This document shows positions 33,388-42,927 of a stretch of 64,000 nucleotides of DNA, one piece after another. A program made the translations under genes and the position numbers. Position 1 is the first letter of the stretch. Each line of letters opens with the position of its first letter. Source of the DNA: Massiliimalia sp050943535 (GTDB lineage Bacteria > Bacillota > Clostridia > Oscillospirales > Ruminococcaceae); the NCBI GenBank assembly GCA_050943535.1, contig JBMNPJ010000002.1, positions 248,001 through 312,000 of the forward strand, in the 5' to 3' direction. The notes under the pieces were generated by a model, which did not search any database, was not told where the DNA came from, and was given only the letters and a program-made list of their open reading frames with translations.

Positions 33388-36275
33388 TCCCTGTTACTTT
33401 GGAATTACAGGCTTTTTTGGCGTTTCGCCAGCATGTGCTTTTGGATTTTTCTGGACTAGAACAGGAAAAAATGTTTTTGATTACCGGAAATACTGGTTCT
33501 GGAAAAACCTCTCTGTTCGATGCCATTTGTTTTGCGTTATACGGCGAGGTCAGCGGCTCTCAGCGGAGTACCGACACCCTAAAATGTCAGATGGCAGGGG
33601 AAGAGGATGAATGTTTTGTTTCCTTTACCTTTGAAAATCAGGGGAAACGGTATACCATTCGGCGTACGCCATGGCAGATGAAACTGCGCCGCACAGGAAC
33701 AGTAACGCCGGAAAAAGCATCCGCACAGCTTACTTTGCCGGATGGAACGGTACTGTCTGCGGTGCGTGATGTAAATCAAAAGATAGAAGAAATTTTGGGC
33801 CTCACTGGGGAACAGTTTAAGAAAATTGTCATGCTTCCCCAAGGGGAATTCCGGCGCTTTTTAGGAGACTCCAGCGGAGGAAAGCAGGAAATTTTACGGC
33901 GGATTTTCGGTACCTGGACTTTTGAGGAACTGACCGAACAGCTGAAAGAGGAATATCAGAAGCTGGAACGAAAATTGGAAGGGAACCTGATTGAACAGCG
34001 TTCTTATCTGGGACAGCTCAATTCCATGGGAAATTTGGAATTAACTGCAGAACTGGAAGCAGAAGAACCAGATATTGATCGGGTTTGGACGTTGGCTCGT
34101 GAGGAAACACAAAAGGGCGGAGAGCAAGCAAAAGCGTTTGCGGAAGATATGGAGCAGTGCAATGAGGCACTTCGAAAGCTGGATATGGACTCTGCCCGAA
34201 AAAAGAATCAGCGATTTGCACAGTTAGAAAAAGCCAAGGAACATCGAAAACAGCTGGAAGAACAGCAAACGATTTATGAAGAGAAAAAACAAAAAACACA
34301 GACGCTTTTTATCTGCCGGGAATTGATGCCTCAATACAGTCTGCTCAAACAGACCCAAAAACAGCTGGAGCAGGTTCAGACGCAGCTTAACTGTCAGACA
34401 CAGGATTTTGAATCAGCACAAAGCCGATGGCGGCAATTGACTGCTCAGTATGAGGCGGTGCAGCAACAGCAGAAACAGGTTCCGCAGCTGACCAAAACCC
34501 AGTGGCAGATGGAGCAGCAGCTGGAATGGTTCCAAAAACAAGATCAGCTGAAACAACAAGAGCAGGATTTGCAAACCCGGATGACAGCATTGGAACAGTA
34601 TGCAAAACGGGCAGAGTGTCTGGCTCAACTGGAACAATTGGAACAGGATCGCCAAAGACTTGTGCAGGGAATCGATGATACCCAAAAATTAATAGAGCTT
34701 ATGCAACAGGCACAGACAGCTTTGACCCAGTGGAAACAGGCGTATGATGGATTTTTAGCCCATCAAGCAGCGTTTTTGGCTCGGGAGCTTCGTCCCGGAG
34801 AACCCTGTCCGGTATGTGGCTCGAAGCATCATCCGGTGCCGGCCGTCAGCGAGGGACTTGCGGCTTTGACCCGGGAAGAATTGGATCGCCGGTCAGAGGT
34901 TTATGATCAGCTGCGCAAAAAGGTGGAAACGCTAAAAGAGAAAACTGCCGCAAGGGTAAGCCGGTTTGTGGATTGGAATCCGCCTTATGAACAGGCGGCG
35001 GCACAGCTAAAAACTCAGCTGGAACCGGTAGAAGAACAAATCCGTCAGCGCAAACAGCAGTTAAAAGAACTGAATTTGAAACCCAACCAGCGGGCGGATC
35101 ATATGAAACCTGAGGAATTTGCTCAGCGATTGGAACAACTGAAAGCGCAAAGTCAGGCAGTGCAGCTTCGCCTGGAAGAAGCAAACCAGCAGGTTTATGG
35201 ACTCAACCGGGATGTTTTGGCAAAGGAAAAAGAAGCGCTGGCGCAAAAGCTGGAACAGCAAAAACAGCTGTTTGAAACCTTGTCTCAGCAGACAGAGAAA
35301 GCTCGCACTGCAAAAGAAGAACTTTATGTGATTATGCAGCAAAGCGATGCACTGTGCCAGCAGTACCGCCAGCAGCTGGAAAAATATCAGACCCAGTGGA
35401 ATCAGGCACTGGAATCAAAACAACTGTCAGAGAAGGATTTTCTGGAACAGAAGGAACATCTGGCAGAATACGACCCATTGACCCAGTGGATCCGGGATTA
35501 TGAACAGCGCCGTTCAGAAGCTGTTTTGCTGGAACAGCATTTGACCCAGGAACTGACTGGACAAAGTCCGGTGGATTTGGCATTGCTGGAACAGCAGGAA
35601 CAAGCGCTTCGGGTACAGTATCAGACCCTTTCTTTGGAATATGAAAAATGGATTAAAGCAGTTTCCCAAAATCAGAACATTCTGGAAAAACTGGAACAGT
35701 GCCAGAAGCAAAGTCAGGAACTGATGGTGCAGTACCAGCAATTAAAACCTCTTTATCATACTGCTGCCGGACATACGGGAGACCGGGTGTCTTTAGAACG
35801 GTATGTGCTGGGGGTATATTTTGATCAGGTCATTGCCAGTGCCAATATACGACTTTCTCAGATGACCTCGGGCAGGTATTTTTTAAAGCGCAGGGAAGTG
35901 AAAGAAAAGGGAACTGCTGCTTCCGGGTTGGAACTGGATGTATTTGATTCCAACAGCGGCAAGTTTCGTCATGTAAATACCCTTTCCGGCGGCGAGAGCT
36001 TTAAAACAGCGCTGGCGCTGGCGTTAGGGCTGGCGGATATTATGACCTGCCGGTCCGGAGGAGTAGAGCTGAATACCCTGTTGATTGATGAAGGATTTGG
36101 TACTTTGGATCACGATGCATTGGAAAGTGCTGTGGAATGTCTCATGCAGCTGCGGGACAGCGGAAAGTATATTGGGGTTATTTCTCATGTGGCTCAGCTG
36201 CGGGAGAAAATTCCAGTAAAATTGGAAGTGGTTCAGGGGAAGGACGGAAGCCGTGCGGCGTTTTTGCCCTTTTAA
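33384..36275 (+). CDS. sbcC: Exonuclease SbcC (SMC-like ATPase)
   Basis: The 963-residue protein has Walker A ITGNTGSGKTSLFDAI near residue 37, two long Gln/Glu-rich coiled coils (about 180-440 and 530-800) around the zinc hook C475-P-V-C478 (EPCPVCGSKHH), then the ABC signature LSGGESFKTALAL and Walker B TLLIDEGFGTLD near the C-terminus. It partners SbcD. ATG 33384 overlaps the sbcD stop and is preceded by AAAGGAG at about 33370. The unusually high glutamine content of the coiled coils is notable but not rare in Clostridia. Confidence 0.95.
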   Translation: MIPVTLELQAFLAFRQHVLLDFSGLEQEKMFLITGNTGSGKTSLFDAICFALYGEVSGSQRSTDTLKCQMAGEEDECFVSFTFENQGKRYTIRRTPWQMKLRRTGTVTPEKASAQLTLPDGTVLSAVRDVNQKIEEILGLTGEQFKKIVMLPQGEFRRFLGDSSGGKQEILRRIFGTWTFEELTEQLKEEYQKLERKLEGNLIEQRSYLGQLNSMGNLELTAELEAEEPDIDRVWTLAREETQKGGEQAKAFAEDMEQCNEALRKLDMDSARKKNQRFAQLEKAKEHRKQLEEQQTIYEEKKQKTQTLFICRELMPQYSLLKQTQKQLEQVQTQLNCQTQDFESAQSRWRQLTAQYEAVQQQQKQVPQLTKTQWQMEQQLEWFQKQDQLKQQEQDLQTRMTALEQYAKRAECLAQLEQLEQDRQRLVQGIDDTQKLIELMQQAQTALTQWKQAYDGFLAHQAAFLARELRPGEPCPVCGSKHHPVPAVSEGLAALTREELDRRSEVYDQLRKKVETLKEKTAARVSRFVDWNPPYEQAAAQLKTQLEPVEEQIRQRKQQLKELNLKPNQRADHMKPEEFAQRLEQLKAQSQAVQLRLEEANQQVYGLNRDVLAKEKEALAQKLEQQKQLFETLSQQTEKARTAKEELYVIMQQSDALCQQYRQQLEKYQTQWNQALESKQLSEKDFLEQKEHLAEYDPLTQWIRDYEQRRSEAVLLEQHLTQELTGQSPVDLALLEQQEQALRVQYQTLSLEYEKWIKAVSQNQNILEKLEQCQKQSQELMVQYQQLKPLYHTAAGHTGDRVSLERYVLGVYFDQVIASANIRLSQMTSGRYFLKRREVKEKGTAASGLELDVFDSNSGKFRHVNTLSGGESFKTALALALGLADIMTCRSGGVELNTLLIDEGFGTLDHDALESAVECLMQLRDSGKYIGVISHVAQLREKIPVKLEVVQGKDGSRAAFLPF

Positions 36276-36412
36276 CAGCAAAGAATTTAATATTCACTTT
36301 CAAAACAGACATGAAATATTCAAGAAATTTGTGTATGATAAGGATAGTGTAATTGTCTGAAAAATTTCTGCTGTAGCAGAAACAGGAAAAATACAATCGG
36401 GAGGAAGTTTTC

Positions 36413-37360
36413 ATGAGCTGTGCGGTAATTCAGTCTACTTTTGCCAGTTCCAATGGGATGAATACCATTACTTATTATGTGTATCAAGATGAAACGGTTG
36501 TCCCTAAGGGAATTGTCCAAATTGTACATGGAATGTGCGAATATTTTTTGCGGTACGATCCATTTTGCCGTTATTTGGCTCAAAATGGATATGTGGTATG
36601 CGGCCATGACCACATTGGCCATGGAAATTCCGTGCGCCGTCCGGAGGAACTGGGATATTTTGCGGATCATAATGGCTGGCAGTATCTGATTGAGGATACT
36701 CATCGGATGGTACATCTGATTCGTGCTCAATATCCAGAACTTCCTTTTTATATTTTGGGACACAGCATGGGATCTTTTGTAGTGCGGTGTTTTTTGGATT
36801 TGTACAGCAACGATGTGGATGGTGCTATTCTCAGCGGAACCGGAGGAAATCCTTTGGCAGGAGCTGGAATTGTAGCGGCAAACATGATTAAAAGTATCCA
36901 TGGCGGTCACTACCGCAGTGAGACGCTGAAAAAGATGACCGGTTTGGACGGTACCAAATATCCGGATCATTATTCGGATTTGGACTGGCTGACCAGAGAT
37001 CACCAGGTGATTGATGAATACGCAAAAGATACCAAATCAAACTTTACTTTTACAGTAAATGGCTATATTGATCTGTTTTCTTTGGTTCGCACGGCGGATA
37101 ATCCTCATTGGGGTTCTTCAATCCGAAAGGATCTGCCTATTTATCTGTTTTCTGGAGATCAGGATCCAGTAGGCGGATTTGGAAAAGGGGTAAAGAAAGT
37201 ATACAGGCATTTAAATCAACTGGGAATCCAGGATGTGAGTATGCGGCTGTATGAAAATGGGCGGCATGAAATGCTCAACGAAATTAACCGCAGTGAGGTA
37301 TACCATTATGTTTTATCCTGGCTGAATCGCCATTTGCCTGAAGAACAGAATGATTTGTAA
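36413..37360 (+). CDS. Alpha/beta hydrolase (monoacylglycerol lipase/lysophospholipase-like)
   Basis: A 315-residue serine hydrolase: nucleophile elbow GHSMGS (about residues 115-120), oxyanion segment QIVHGMCEY, and a late acid and histidine (SGDQDPVGG, NGRHEML) completing the triad. The pattern is that of hydrolase_4 lysophospholipases acting on lipid esters in the cytoplasm. It stands alone with its own terminator. ATG 36413 follows GGGAGGAAG. Confidence 0.88.
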   Translation: MSCAVIQSTFASSNGMNTITYYVYQDETVVPKGIVQIVHGMCEYFLRYDPFCRYLAQNGYVVCGHDHIGHGNSVRRPEELGYFADHNGWQYLIEDTHRMVHLIRAQYPELPFYILGHSMGSFVVRCFLDLYSNDVDGAILSGTGGNPLAGAGIVAANMIKSIHGGHYRSETLKKMTGLDGTKYPDHYSDLDWLTRDHQVIDEYAKDTKSNFTFTVNGYIDLFSLVRTADNPHWGSSIRKDLPIYLFSGDQDPVGGFGKGVKKVYRHLNQLGIQDVSMRLYENGRHEMLNEINRSEVYHYVLSWLNRHLPEEQNDL

Positions 37361-37381
37361 TCAAAGTGAGAATATGAAGAA

Positions 37382-37424
37382 CACCCGGAAGCCGCCTGCA
37401 TTCAGCAGCTTCCGGGTGCTTTTT
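37382..37424 (+). terminator. Intrinsic terminator after hydrolase gene
   Basis: An 11-bp stem CACCCGGAAGC/GCTTCCGGGTG is followed by CTTTTT. Confidence 0.9.
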
Positions 37425-37571
37425 GCTGTAAAATCAGATAGCTTTGTTTTTGACTCGCATGGGGGAATGTGCAGACTTGCATAATTACTTGGATTGTGTT
37501 ACAATAATAAGCAATGTTTGCAGGAAATGATATATATTCCTGCAAAAAGAAAAATTCCAGGGGGAATTAAG

Positions 37572-38267
37572 GTGCGTAAAACAAAAGAGGTATTTCCGCC
37601 CCATGAATCGCTGCAAATCGGTATTTTGCTGGCGCTGGTAGGTGGCTTTTTGGATGCTTATACCTATCTGACCCAAGGCGGCGTGTTTGCCAATGCTCAG
37701 ACAGGAAATATGGTACTTTGCGGGATTTCCGCCGCGCAGGGAAAATGGGACCGGGTTGGGTTTTACCTGATTCCGATTGGCGCTTTTGCGGTAGGAGTAC
37801 TGGTAACACAGTGGGTTCAAAAATTTGCGGGAAAACTGAATTTGGAGCAGTGGAGGCATCTGGTATTGGTGGGAGAAACATTACTGTTGCTGGTAATTGG
37901 ATGTTTGCCCGCAGGGATTCCTCATGCCGTGGTAAACGTGACTGTTTCCTTTGTCTGTTCCATGCAGGTGCAGGCGTTTCGCAAACTGGCGGGTACTCCT
38001 TATGCCACCACCATGTGCACTGGAAATCTTCGTTCTGCCACAGAGCATATCTTTGTTTTTTTAACCAGTCATGAGCCTTCTGCAGGTAAAAAGGCTGTTC
38101 GATATCTGGTCATTATCCTTTCTTTTTGCGTGGGTGCAGCGGCAGGAAGTCTGTTTTCTCAGTTATGGGGGCAGCGGTCTGTATGGATTTGCTGCATTTT
38201 ATTGATTGGAACACAGATCAGTCTGTTCTGGTGGGAAAAGGTAGCTCCAACAGAAAAAGTTCACTGA
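37572..38267 (+). CDS. DUF1275 (YoaK family) membrane protein
   Basis: A 231-residue protein with about six transmembrane helices and the family signature GGFLDAYTYLTQGGVFANAQTGN near the N-terminus. The biochemical role of YoaK/DUF1275 proteins is unknown. GTG 37572 has AGGGGGAA 6-8 nt upstream; the in-frame ATG 37494 would add residues not typical of the family. It is a single gene flanked by terminators. Confidence 0.88.
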   Translation: MRKTKEVFPPHESLQIGILLALVGGFLDAYTYLTQGGVFANAQTGNMVLCGISAAQGKWDRVGFYLIPIGAFAVGVLVTQWVQKFAGKLNLEQWRHLVLVGETLLLLVIGCLPAGIPHAVVNVTVSFVCSMQVQAFRKLAGTPYATTMCTGNLRSATEHIFVFLTSHEPSAGKKAVRYLVIILSFCVGAAAGSLFSQLWGQRSVWICCILLIGTQISLFWWEKVAPTEKVH

Positions 38268-38272
38268 TATTT

Positions 38273-38313
38273 AAAATCCCGCTCAGGTTTGAAATTGCCT
38301 GAGCGGGATTTTT
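38273..38313. terminator. Bidirectional terminator between DUF1275 and URO-D-like genes
   Basis: Stem AAAATCCCGCTCAGG / CCTGAGCGGGATTTT with T-runs on both strands lies between converging genes. Confidence 0.9.
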
Positions 38314-38353
38314 GAAAGTTGAACAGGAGCAAGATTTTGCTTTGGGTTTATTG

Positions 38354-39607
38354 TTATAAAGGATGTTTTTCACATTCTTCCCGAATGATTTGAACATACC
38401 GGCGGACTTTTTCATAGGTATTGTTGATTTGGTAAACGTCACGCTGTGTAAATTCCAAAGTACAGCCTTTTGCTGCATGCAGAGTTTTGTCAATGTGTTC
38501 TCTCAGGGCATCTTCGTCCAGAGTAGAGCCAACACCCAGATAATTAGGACTTGGTTTGCGGTGATAGATAATGTCTTTTCCACGCAGCTGTTCCCCCATG
38601 TATTCTTCTTTGCACCATGGGGAGATAGAAATGCGGTGCAGTGTAGAAAGTTTAGACAGACAGTTTTCCCAAATTGGATCTACAGCCTCACAGCATCCAT
38701 AAGACAGTCTGCCGTACTGGTCGCCGATTTTTTTGTAATAAGGGAAGACAAATTCTTCAAACATTTCCGGAGAGATTCCTGCAGTTTCCTGAGAATCCAA
38801 AAATCCCCATACATCTTTAGAAGTGAATGGACGTTTTTCAAATTCATCCCATCCAGGAAGTTTGTTTGTATAGCAGTAGGTTCCCTGACCTAGGTTACCA
38901 TCTGCCACAGTTGGCTGAATTAAACGGTTGTCTGATAAAAATTGGAAGTATTTCAAATAGTCATCAGAGAGCTGTTCCATCATCTGTTTAAATTCATCCG
39001 GGTAATCATACATAGAAAACAGCATATTTTCCATACTCATAATATGTACAATATTTTGAGTAGGTACTGCGTAAAGTGCGTTAGGAGAAATTTTAACCGG
39101 GAGCACTCCTTCAAATAAGTTTCCGTAAAATTCCATTTCCTCTTTCATCCGGTCAAAGTCAACGCCGAAGGCAGAAGGTTTTAACAGATGGAAATCTTCA
39201 TGAAGGTCATGGAGTACTTCTACAAAATGATGTCCGAGGCTGTTTGGATTTGCAGCATGGTCTATTTTTACTTCAATATCAAAGGGGCGCCAAAAAGTAG
39301 GTGCGTGAAGAGGATAATAATCTTTTACTACACTGTCGTCCTGAAACAGCTCATGGTTTGCCATGTTGCTGTGCAGTCTCCATTCAATTTGACGGGCGAA
39401 CTCGCCTTCGCACTGCATGAGGGGAGGAATAATATCCTGATCGAATGTTCCCAGTTCTACTACAATCATAGGACGAGAAGATTCACAGTCATTGTGGGCT
39501 ACCCATTCTTTTCTCAGGGAATCCATTGCTTCGCCCTGAGACATTTCATATTGTTTCTTTGCCAGATCTCGAAGGATCTTTCGGTCTTTTTCAGAAATTT
39601 GCTGCAT
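38354..39607 (-). CDS. URO-D-like methyltransferase-fold protein
   Basis: The 417-residue protein belongs to the uroporphyrinogen decarboxylase-like group common in gut Clostridia with unassigned substrates. The C-terminal half has YGCCEAVDPIWE, where true UROD-like methyltransferases show the HxCG-type zinc/thiol motif, and RKPSPNYLG near the end. It is only distantly related to the 122-1174 product and is longer. It is not linked to a corrinoid protein gene here. Start ATG 39607 has AAAAGAGG upstream on the minus strand. Confidence 0.75.
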   Translation of the reverse strand: MQQISEKDRKILRDLAKKQYEMSQGEAMDSLRKEWVAHNDCESSRPMIVVELGTFDQDIIPPLMQCEGEFARQIEWRLHSNMANHELFQDDSVVKDYYPLHAPTFWRPFDIEVKIDHAANPNSLGHHFVEVLHDLHEDFHLLKPSAFGVDFDRMKEEMEFYGNLFEGVLPVKISPNALYAVPTQNIVHIMSMENMLFSMYDYPDEFKQMMEQLSDDYLKYFQFLSDNRLIQPTVADGNLGQGTYCYTNKLPGWDEFEKRPFTSKDVWGFLDSQETAGISPEMFEEFVFPYYKKIGDQYGRLSYGCCEAVDPIWENCLSKLSTLHRISISPWCKEEYMGEQLRGKDIIYHRKPSPNYLGVGSTLDEDALREHIDKTLHAAKGCTLEFTQRDVYQINNTYEKVRRYVQIIREECEKHPL

Positions 39608-39925
39608 ACAAAAAACCTCTTTTCAAAATTTATTTTATATCCTAAGATGAATGATTCCGGTGTTTACCGTCTATATTGGTATTATAATATTTTAATTTTG
39701 AGAATAACATCCTAAATGTTGCTGTTAAAATATAAAATATTGCGTTTTGTTTTTTCGCTGCAATACAGTGTGTTTGGAATCTGGAAACAAATTTTACGCT
39801 GTCAATACAGTTATGGTAAAGGAAGAAACTGATTTAGCAAGAAAATAGAAAATAGGAAAGGTTCTATTCTGTATTTGTGAAATAATTCACAAAAAGTCAT
39901 TTCTGTTTGAAAAAAATACAAAAAG
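39608..39925. other. AT-rich intergenic region between divergent genes
   Basis: About 320 nt without a reading frame. It must hold the promoter for the minus-strand URO-D-like gene; no clear hexamer pair or RNA structure was found. Confidence 0.5.
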
Positions 39926-39929
39926 GGCA

Positions 39930-39958
39930 TTGCCTTTTTGTGGATTTTACGGTATAAT
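39930..39958 (+). promoter_or_regulatory. Sigma-A promoter for oadG-oadB
   Basis: TTGCCT (39930-39935), a 17-nt spacer and TATAAT (39953-39958). The -35 hexamer sits inside a small inverted repeat (CAAAAAGG/CCTTTTTG). The leader to oadG is about 145 nt long, enough for regulation, but I see no known riboswitch. Confidence 0.75.
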
Positions 39959-40110
39959 AAACTCGGTAAAATTTTGAACATAGTCTTTCTGAAATGACAA
40001 TTTTTTTGGAGATTTCAATCAATAAAATTTGAACTTTCCAGAAAAAGAACCGTCTTTTACCAGCGGTATTTGGAAAAGACTGTGAAATTTTGATAAAGGA
40101 GTAAGGAATT

Positions 40111-40491
40111 ATGGACATGGGCTGGGGCGAAATGCTCGGTGTTGTTGTAACAGGTCTTGCAACTGTATTTATCGCTTTGATCCTGTTGATCATTGTGGTT
40201 ACACTTGTTGGTAAGTTCTTTGAATCCAGAAACAACACAAAAAAAAACAATCCAGTTAAAGCAGAAGTAAAAACTGCTGAAACAAAACCAGTTGTGAAAG
40301 CCAATGTAGTTCCTCAAGTGGAAAATGGCATTTCAGATGAAGTGGTTGCTGCGATTACCGCTGCAATTGCATGCATGATGTCTGACGGGGGCGAAGCAAA
40401 ACCATTTGCGATCAAGAGTATTAAACGTACCCGTGAAGCACGCAACGTATGGAATATGGCGGGGCTTGTAGAAAATACGCGTCCATTCTGA
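40111..40491 (+). CDS. oadG: Sodium pump decarboxylase, gamma subunit (OadG family)
   Basis: The 126-residue protein has one N-terminal membrane helix (MLGVVVTGLATVFIALILL) followed by a charged linker and a C-terminal segment ISDEVVAAITAAIACMM typical of clostridial OadG-like subunits. It anchors the carboxyltransferase of a biotin-dependent Na+ pump to the beta subunit. It precedes oadB by 40 nt. Codon use in both genes is strongly biased (GGT, GCT, CTG), suggesting high expression. The stop codon is 40489-40491. Carboxyltransferase and biotin-carrier genes are not in the neighbourhood. Confidence 0.9.
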   Translation: MDMGWGEMLGVVVTGLATVFIALILLIIVVTLVGKFFESRNNTKKNNPVKAEVKTAETKPVVKANVVPQVENGISDEVVAAITAAIACMMSDGGEAKPFAIKSIKRTREARNVWNMAGLVENTRPF

Positions 40492-40531
40492 TTTCACAAC
40501 ACAAAAAATATAAGGAAGGGATCAAATTTCT

Positions 40532-41830
40532 ATGTTAGATATGTTCTTAACCAGTATTAAGGACATGTTTCTGGGATCTGGTTTCGTAGCATTTTTCCAG
40601 GGTGAAGGCTGGAAAAATTTAGTTATGATCGCAGTTGCGTGTGTCTTGATTTATCTGGCAATTGTTAAACAGTATGAACCTTTGCTGTTGTTGCCAATTG
40701 CGTTTGGTATGCTTTTGGTAAACATTCCAAACGGCGGTATTATGGATTACCCAACGATGGCAATTCAGCCAATTGAGGAAATGAACAATATTCTTGCGCA
40801 AAACCCAGGAAGCCATTTCCAACAAATCTGGCTAGCCACAGATATCAGTGATATCAACAATGTTGAATATGCAAAATACTTTGTAAACTTAAACCATAAA
40901 GATAATGTTACCGGTGGTTTGCTGTATTACCTCTATCAGGGTGTTAAATTGGGGATCTATCCTCCTCTGATTTTCTTGGGCATTGGCTGTATGACTGACT
41001 TTGGTCCTCTGATTGCAAATCCGAAATCCTTCCTGCTGGGCGCTGCTGCACAGCTGGGTATTTTCGTTGCATTCATCGGTGCAATTCTGTTTGGCTTTGA
41101 TGCAAAAGAAGCTGCTTCTATCGGTATTATCGGTGGTGCTGACGGTCCGACCGCAATTTACACAACTGGTAAATTGGCTCCTGACCTGTTAGGTCCTATC
41201 GCTGTTGCTGCTTACTCTTACATGGCTTTGGTTCCGGTAATTCAGCCTCCAATTATGAAACTGCTGACTACCAAAAAAGAACGTTCTGTTGTAATGGGTC
41301 AGCTGCGTCCGGTTTCCAAAACCGAAAAGATTTTGTTCCCTATCCTGGTAACCTTGGTTGTATGTCTCCTGGTTCCTTCTGCAACTCCTTTGATCGGTAT
41401 GCTGATGTTAGGTAACCTGTTCAAAGAAAGTGGTGTTGTTGACCGTCTGGTTAAGACTGCACAGAACGAACTGATGAACATTGTTACCATCTTCTTGGGT
41501 GTAACTGTTGGTGCTACTGCTAACGCAACCACTTTCTTGAACATGAGAACTTTGGGTATCATTGCTATGGGATTGGTTGCATTCGCATTCGGTACTGCCG
41601 GCGGTGTACTGTTCGGTAAACTGATGTACATCTTCAGTAAGGGCAAGGTAAACCCATTGATCGGTTCTGCTGGTGTATCTGCGGTACCAATGGCTGCTCG
41701 TGTTTCTCAGAAAGTGGGCGCTGCCGAAAACCCAACCAACTTCCTGCTCATGCATGCTATGGGTCCGAACGTTGCTGGTGTAATCGGTTCTGGTGTTGCT
41801 GCTGGTGTATTGATCAGTCTGTTCGCTTAA
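40532..41830 (+). CDS. oadB: Sodium ion-translocating decarboxylase, beta subunit
   Basis: The 432-residue integral membrane protein matches the beta subunit of oxaloacetate/methylmalonyl-CoA/glutaconyl-CoA decarboxylases: GIIGGADGPTAIYTTGKLAPDLLGPIAVAAYSYMALVPVIQP-type core (here quoted only in parts: GGADGPTAIY, AYSYMALVPVIQP) and the C-terminal ATTFLNMRTL and LMHAMGPNVAGVIGS segments. It couples decarboxylation to Na+ export. Which acid is decarboxylated depends on the alpha subunit, absent here. ATG 40532 follows AAGGAAGGGA. Confidence 0.95.
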   Translation: MLDMFLTSIKDMFLGSGFVAFFQGEGWKNLVMIAVACVLIYLAIVKQYEPLLLLPIAFGMLLVNIPNGGIMDYPTMAIQPIEEMNNILAQNPGSHFQQIWLATDISDINNVEYAKYFVNLNHKDNVTGGLLYYLYQGVKLGIYPPLIFLGIGCMTDFGPLIANPKSFLLGAAAQLGIFVAFIGAILFGFDAKEAASIGIIGGADGPTAIYTTGKLAPDLLGPIAVAAYSYMALVPVIQPPIMKLLTTKKERSVVMGQLRPVSKTEKILFPILVTLVVCLLVPSATPLIGMLMLGNLFKESGVVDRLVKTAQNELMNIVTIFLGVTVGATANATTFLNMRTLGIIAMGLVAFAFGTAGGVLFGKLMYIFSKGKVNPLIGSAGVSAVPMAARVSQKVGAAENPTNFLLMHAMGPNVAGVIGSGVAAGVLISLFA

Positions 41831-41860
41831 GAGATTACATTTGAAATTGTTAAAAAAGAT

Positions 41861-41905
41861 ATTACAGGGGTGCTTTCTGTACAGAAGGTACCCCTGTAAT
41901 TTATA
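41861..41905 (+). terminator. Intrinsic terminator after oadB
   Basis: An 11-bp stem ATTACAGGGGT/ACCCCTGTAAT encloses a further TTCTGT/ACAGAA hairpin and is followed by TTTATA. Confidence 0.82.
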
Positions 41906-42008
41906 GGTTATGTTCGAGCTGTTTTTGATATTTTTAAATGACTTTATATGAAAATATCTTATTGGAAAATGTTATGGTTAAAACTGAAATTGGTTAAGGA
42001 GAAAAATC

Positions 42009-42635
42009 ATGACAGAAAAAGAAAAAATGTTTGCTGGAAAAATATATGATCCTTTTTGCGAAGGAATGCCTGAGGAAAGAACGCGTGCTCATATTCTTTG
42101 CAAAGAATATAATGAAACCACAGAGGCAGATGAGGGGCAGCGCCAGAAAATTTTGGATGAACTGATGCCTAATCGCGGGAAGAATGTATATTTACAGGGA
42201 CCGATTTATTTTGATTTCGGTACCCATATTTCTATGGGAGAGGGCAGTTTTGCAAATTTTAATTTTACTGTTTTGGATGAGGGAAAGGTAACAATCGGGA
42301 AAAATGTTTTTATTGGTCCCAATGTGTCCATCTTAACACCGATCCACCCTCTCCGCTATCAGGAACGGAACTCGTTTTATAATGAAAAAACAGGAAATAC
42401 AACCAATTTGGAAAGAGCAGGCGCGGTAACTATCGGAGATAATTGTTGGATTGGCGGCGGTGTGACAGTTTGCCCCAATGTAACAATTGGGGAAGGATGT
42501 GTGATTGGGGCTGGATCTGTTGTCACAAGAGATATTCCTCCAAATAGTTTGGCGGTAGGTAGTCCATGCCGTGTTCTTCGTGTCATAACAGAATCCGATA
42601 GTATCACACAGCATCCAGAGTATTTTGCGGAATAA
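42009..42635 (+). CDS. Maltose/galactoside O-acetyltransferase family protein
   Basis: A 208-residue left-handed beta-helix acetyltransferase of the LacA/NodL/Maa type: N-terminal Mac domain (EKMFAGKIYDPFCEGM), hexapeptide repeats (IGKNVFIGPNVSI) and the catalytic histidine in LTPIHPL. It acetylates a sugar hydroxyl from acetyl-CoA. ATG 42009 follows AAGGAG. The gene is alone; a repeat module (copy D) begins 4 nt after its stop codon. Confidence 0.92.
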   Translation: MTEKEKMFAGKIYDPFCEGMPEERTRAHILCKEYNETTEADEGQRQKILDELMPNRGKNVYLQGPIYFDFGTHISMGEGSFANFNFTVLDEGKVTIGKNVFIGPNVSILTPIHPLRYQERNSFYNEKTGNTTNLERAGAVTIGDNCWIGGGVTVCPNVTIGEGCVIGAGSVVTRDIPPNSLAVGSPCRVLRVITESDSITQHPEYFAE

Positions 42636-42700
42636 TTGCCAAGGGTTCGCACCCTTGGACCCGAAAAAGCTGCACTCGTACTCTGTCAATCAAGTGAAAA
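42636..42700 (+). repeat. Mosaic palindromic repeat, copy D (short)
   Basis: CCAAGGGTTCGCACCCTTGG (42639-42658) is the 8-bp-stem module found as CCAGGGG.../...CCCCTGG in the other copies, with a compensated base pair. It is followed by GGACCCGAAAAAGCTGCACTCGTACTCTGTCAATCAAGTG-type sequence (42657-42696), related to the GTACTCTGTCAG arm of copies A, B and E. The other modules are missing, so this is a solo or truncated copy. Confidence 0.75.
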
Positions 42701-42805
42701 TAATAATCTTTTATTACCTAACCTATAAACACATGTTGTGTGTGCTGGATGTGTTCTTAATATTGTAACTTAGTCATGGAAATTTCCATTTCTGTGATGA
42801 TAAAG

Positions 42806-42840
42806 AGGGGCGGCAGCAATTTTTGCTGTCGCCCTTTGAT
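42806..42840 (+). terminator. Intrinsic terminator downstream of copy D
   Basis: Stem GGGCGGCAGCAA/TTGCTGTCGCCC (one G-T pair) is followed by TTTGATT. It is the first terminator after the acetyltransferase gene. Confidence 0.8.
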
Positions 42841-42927
42841 TATTTCACAAGTAAAGACAGACGAGATTGTCAACGGTGGATATAACCCATTTATTTTGTC
42901 TGTTATTTGATTGGATGGGTTTGCCAA

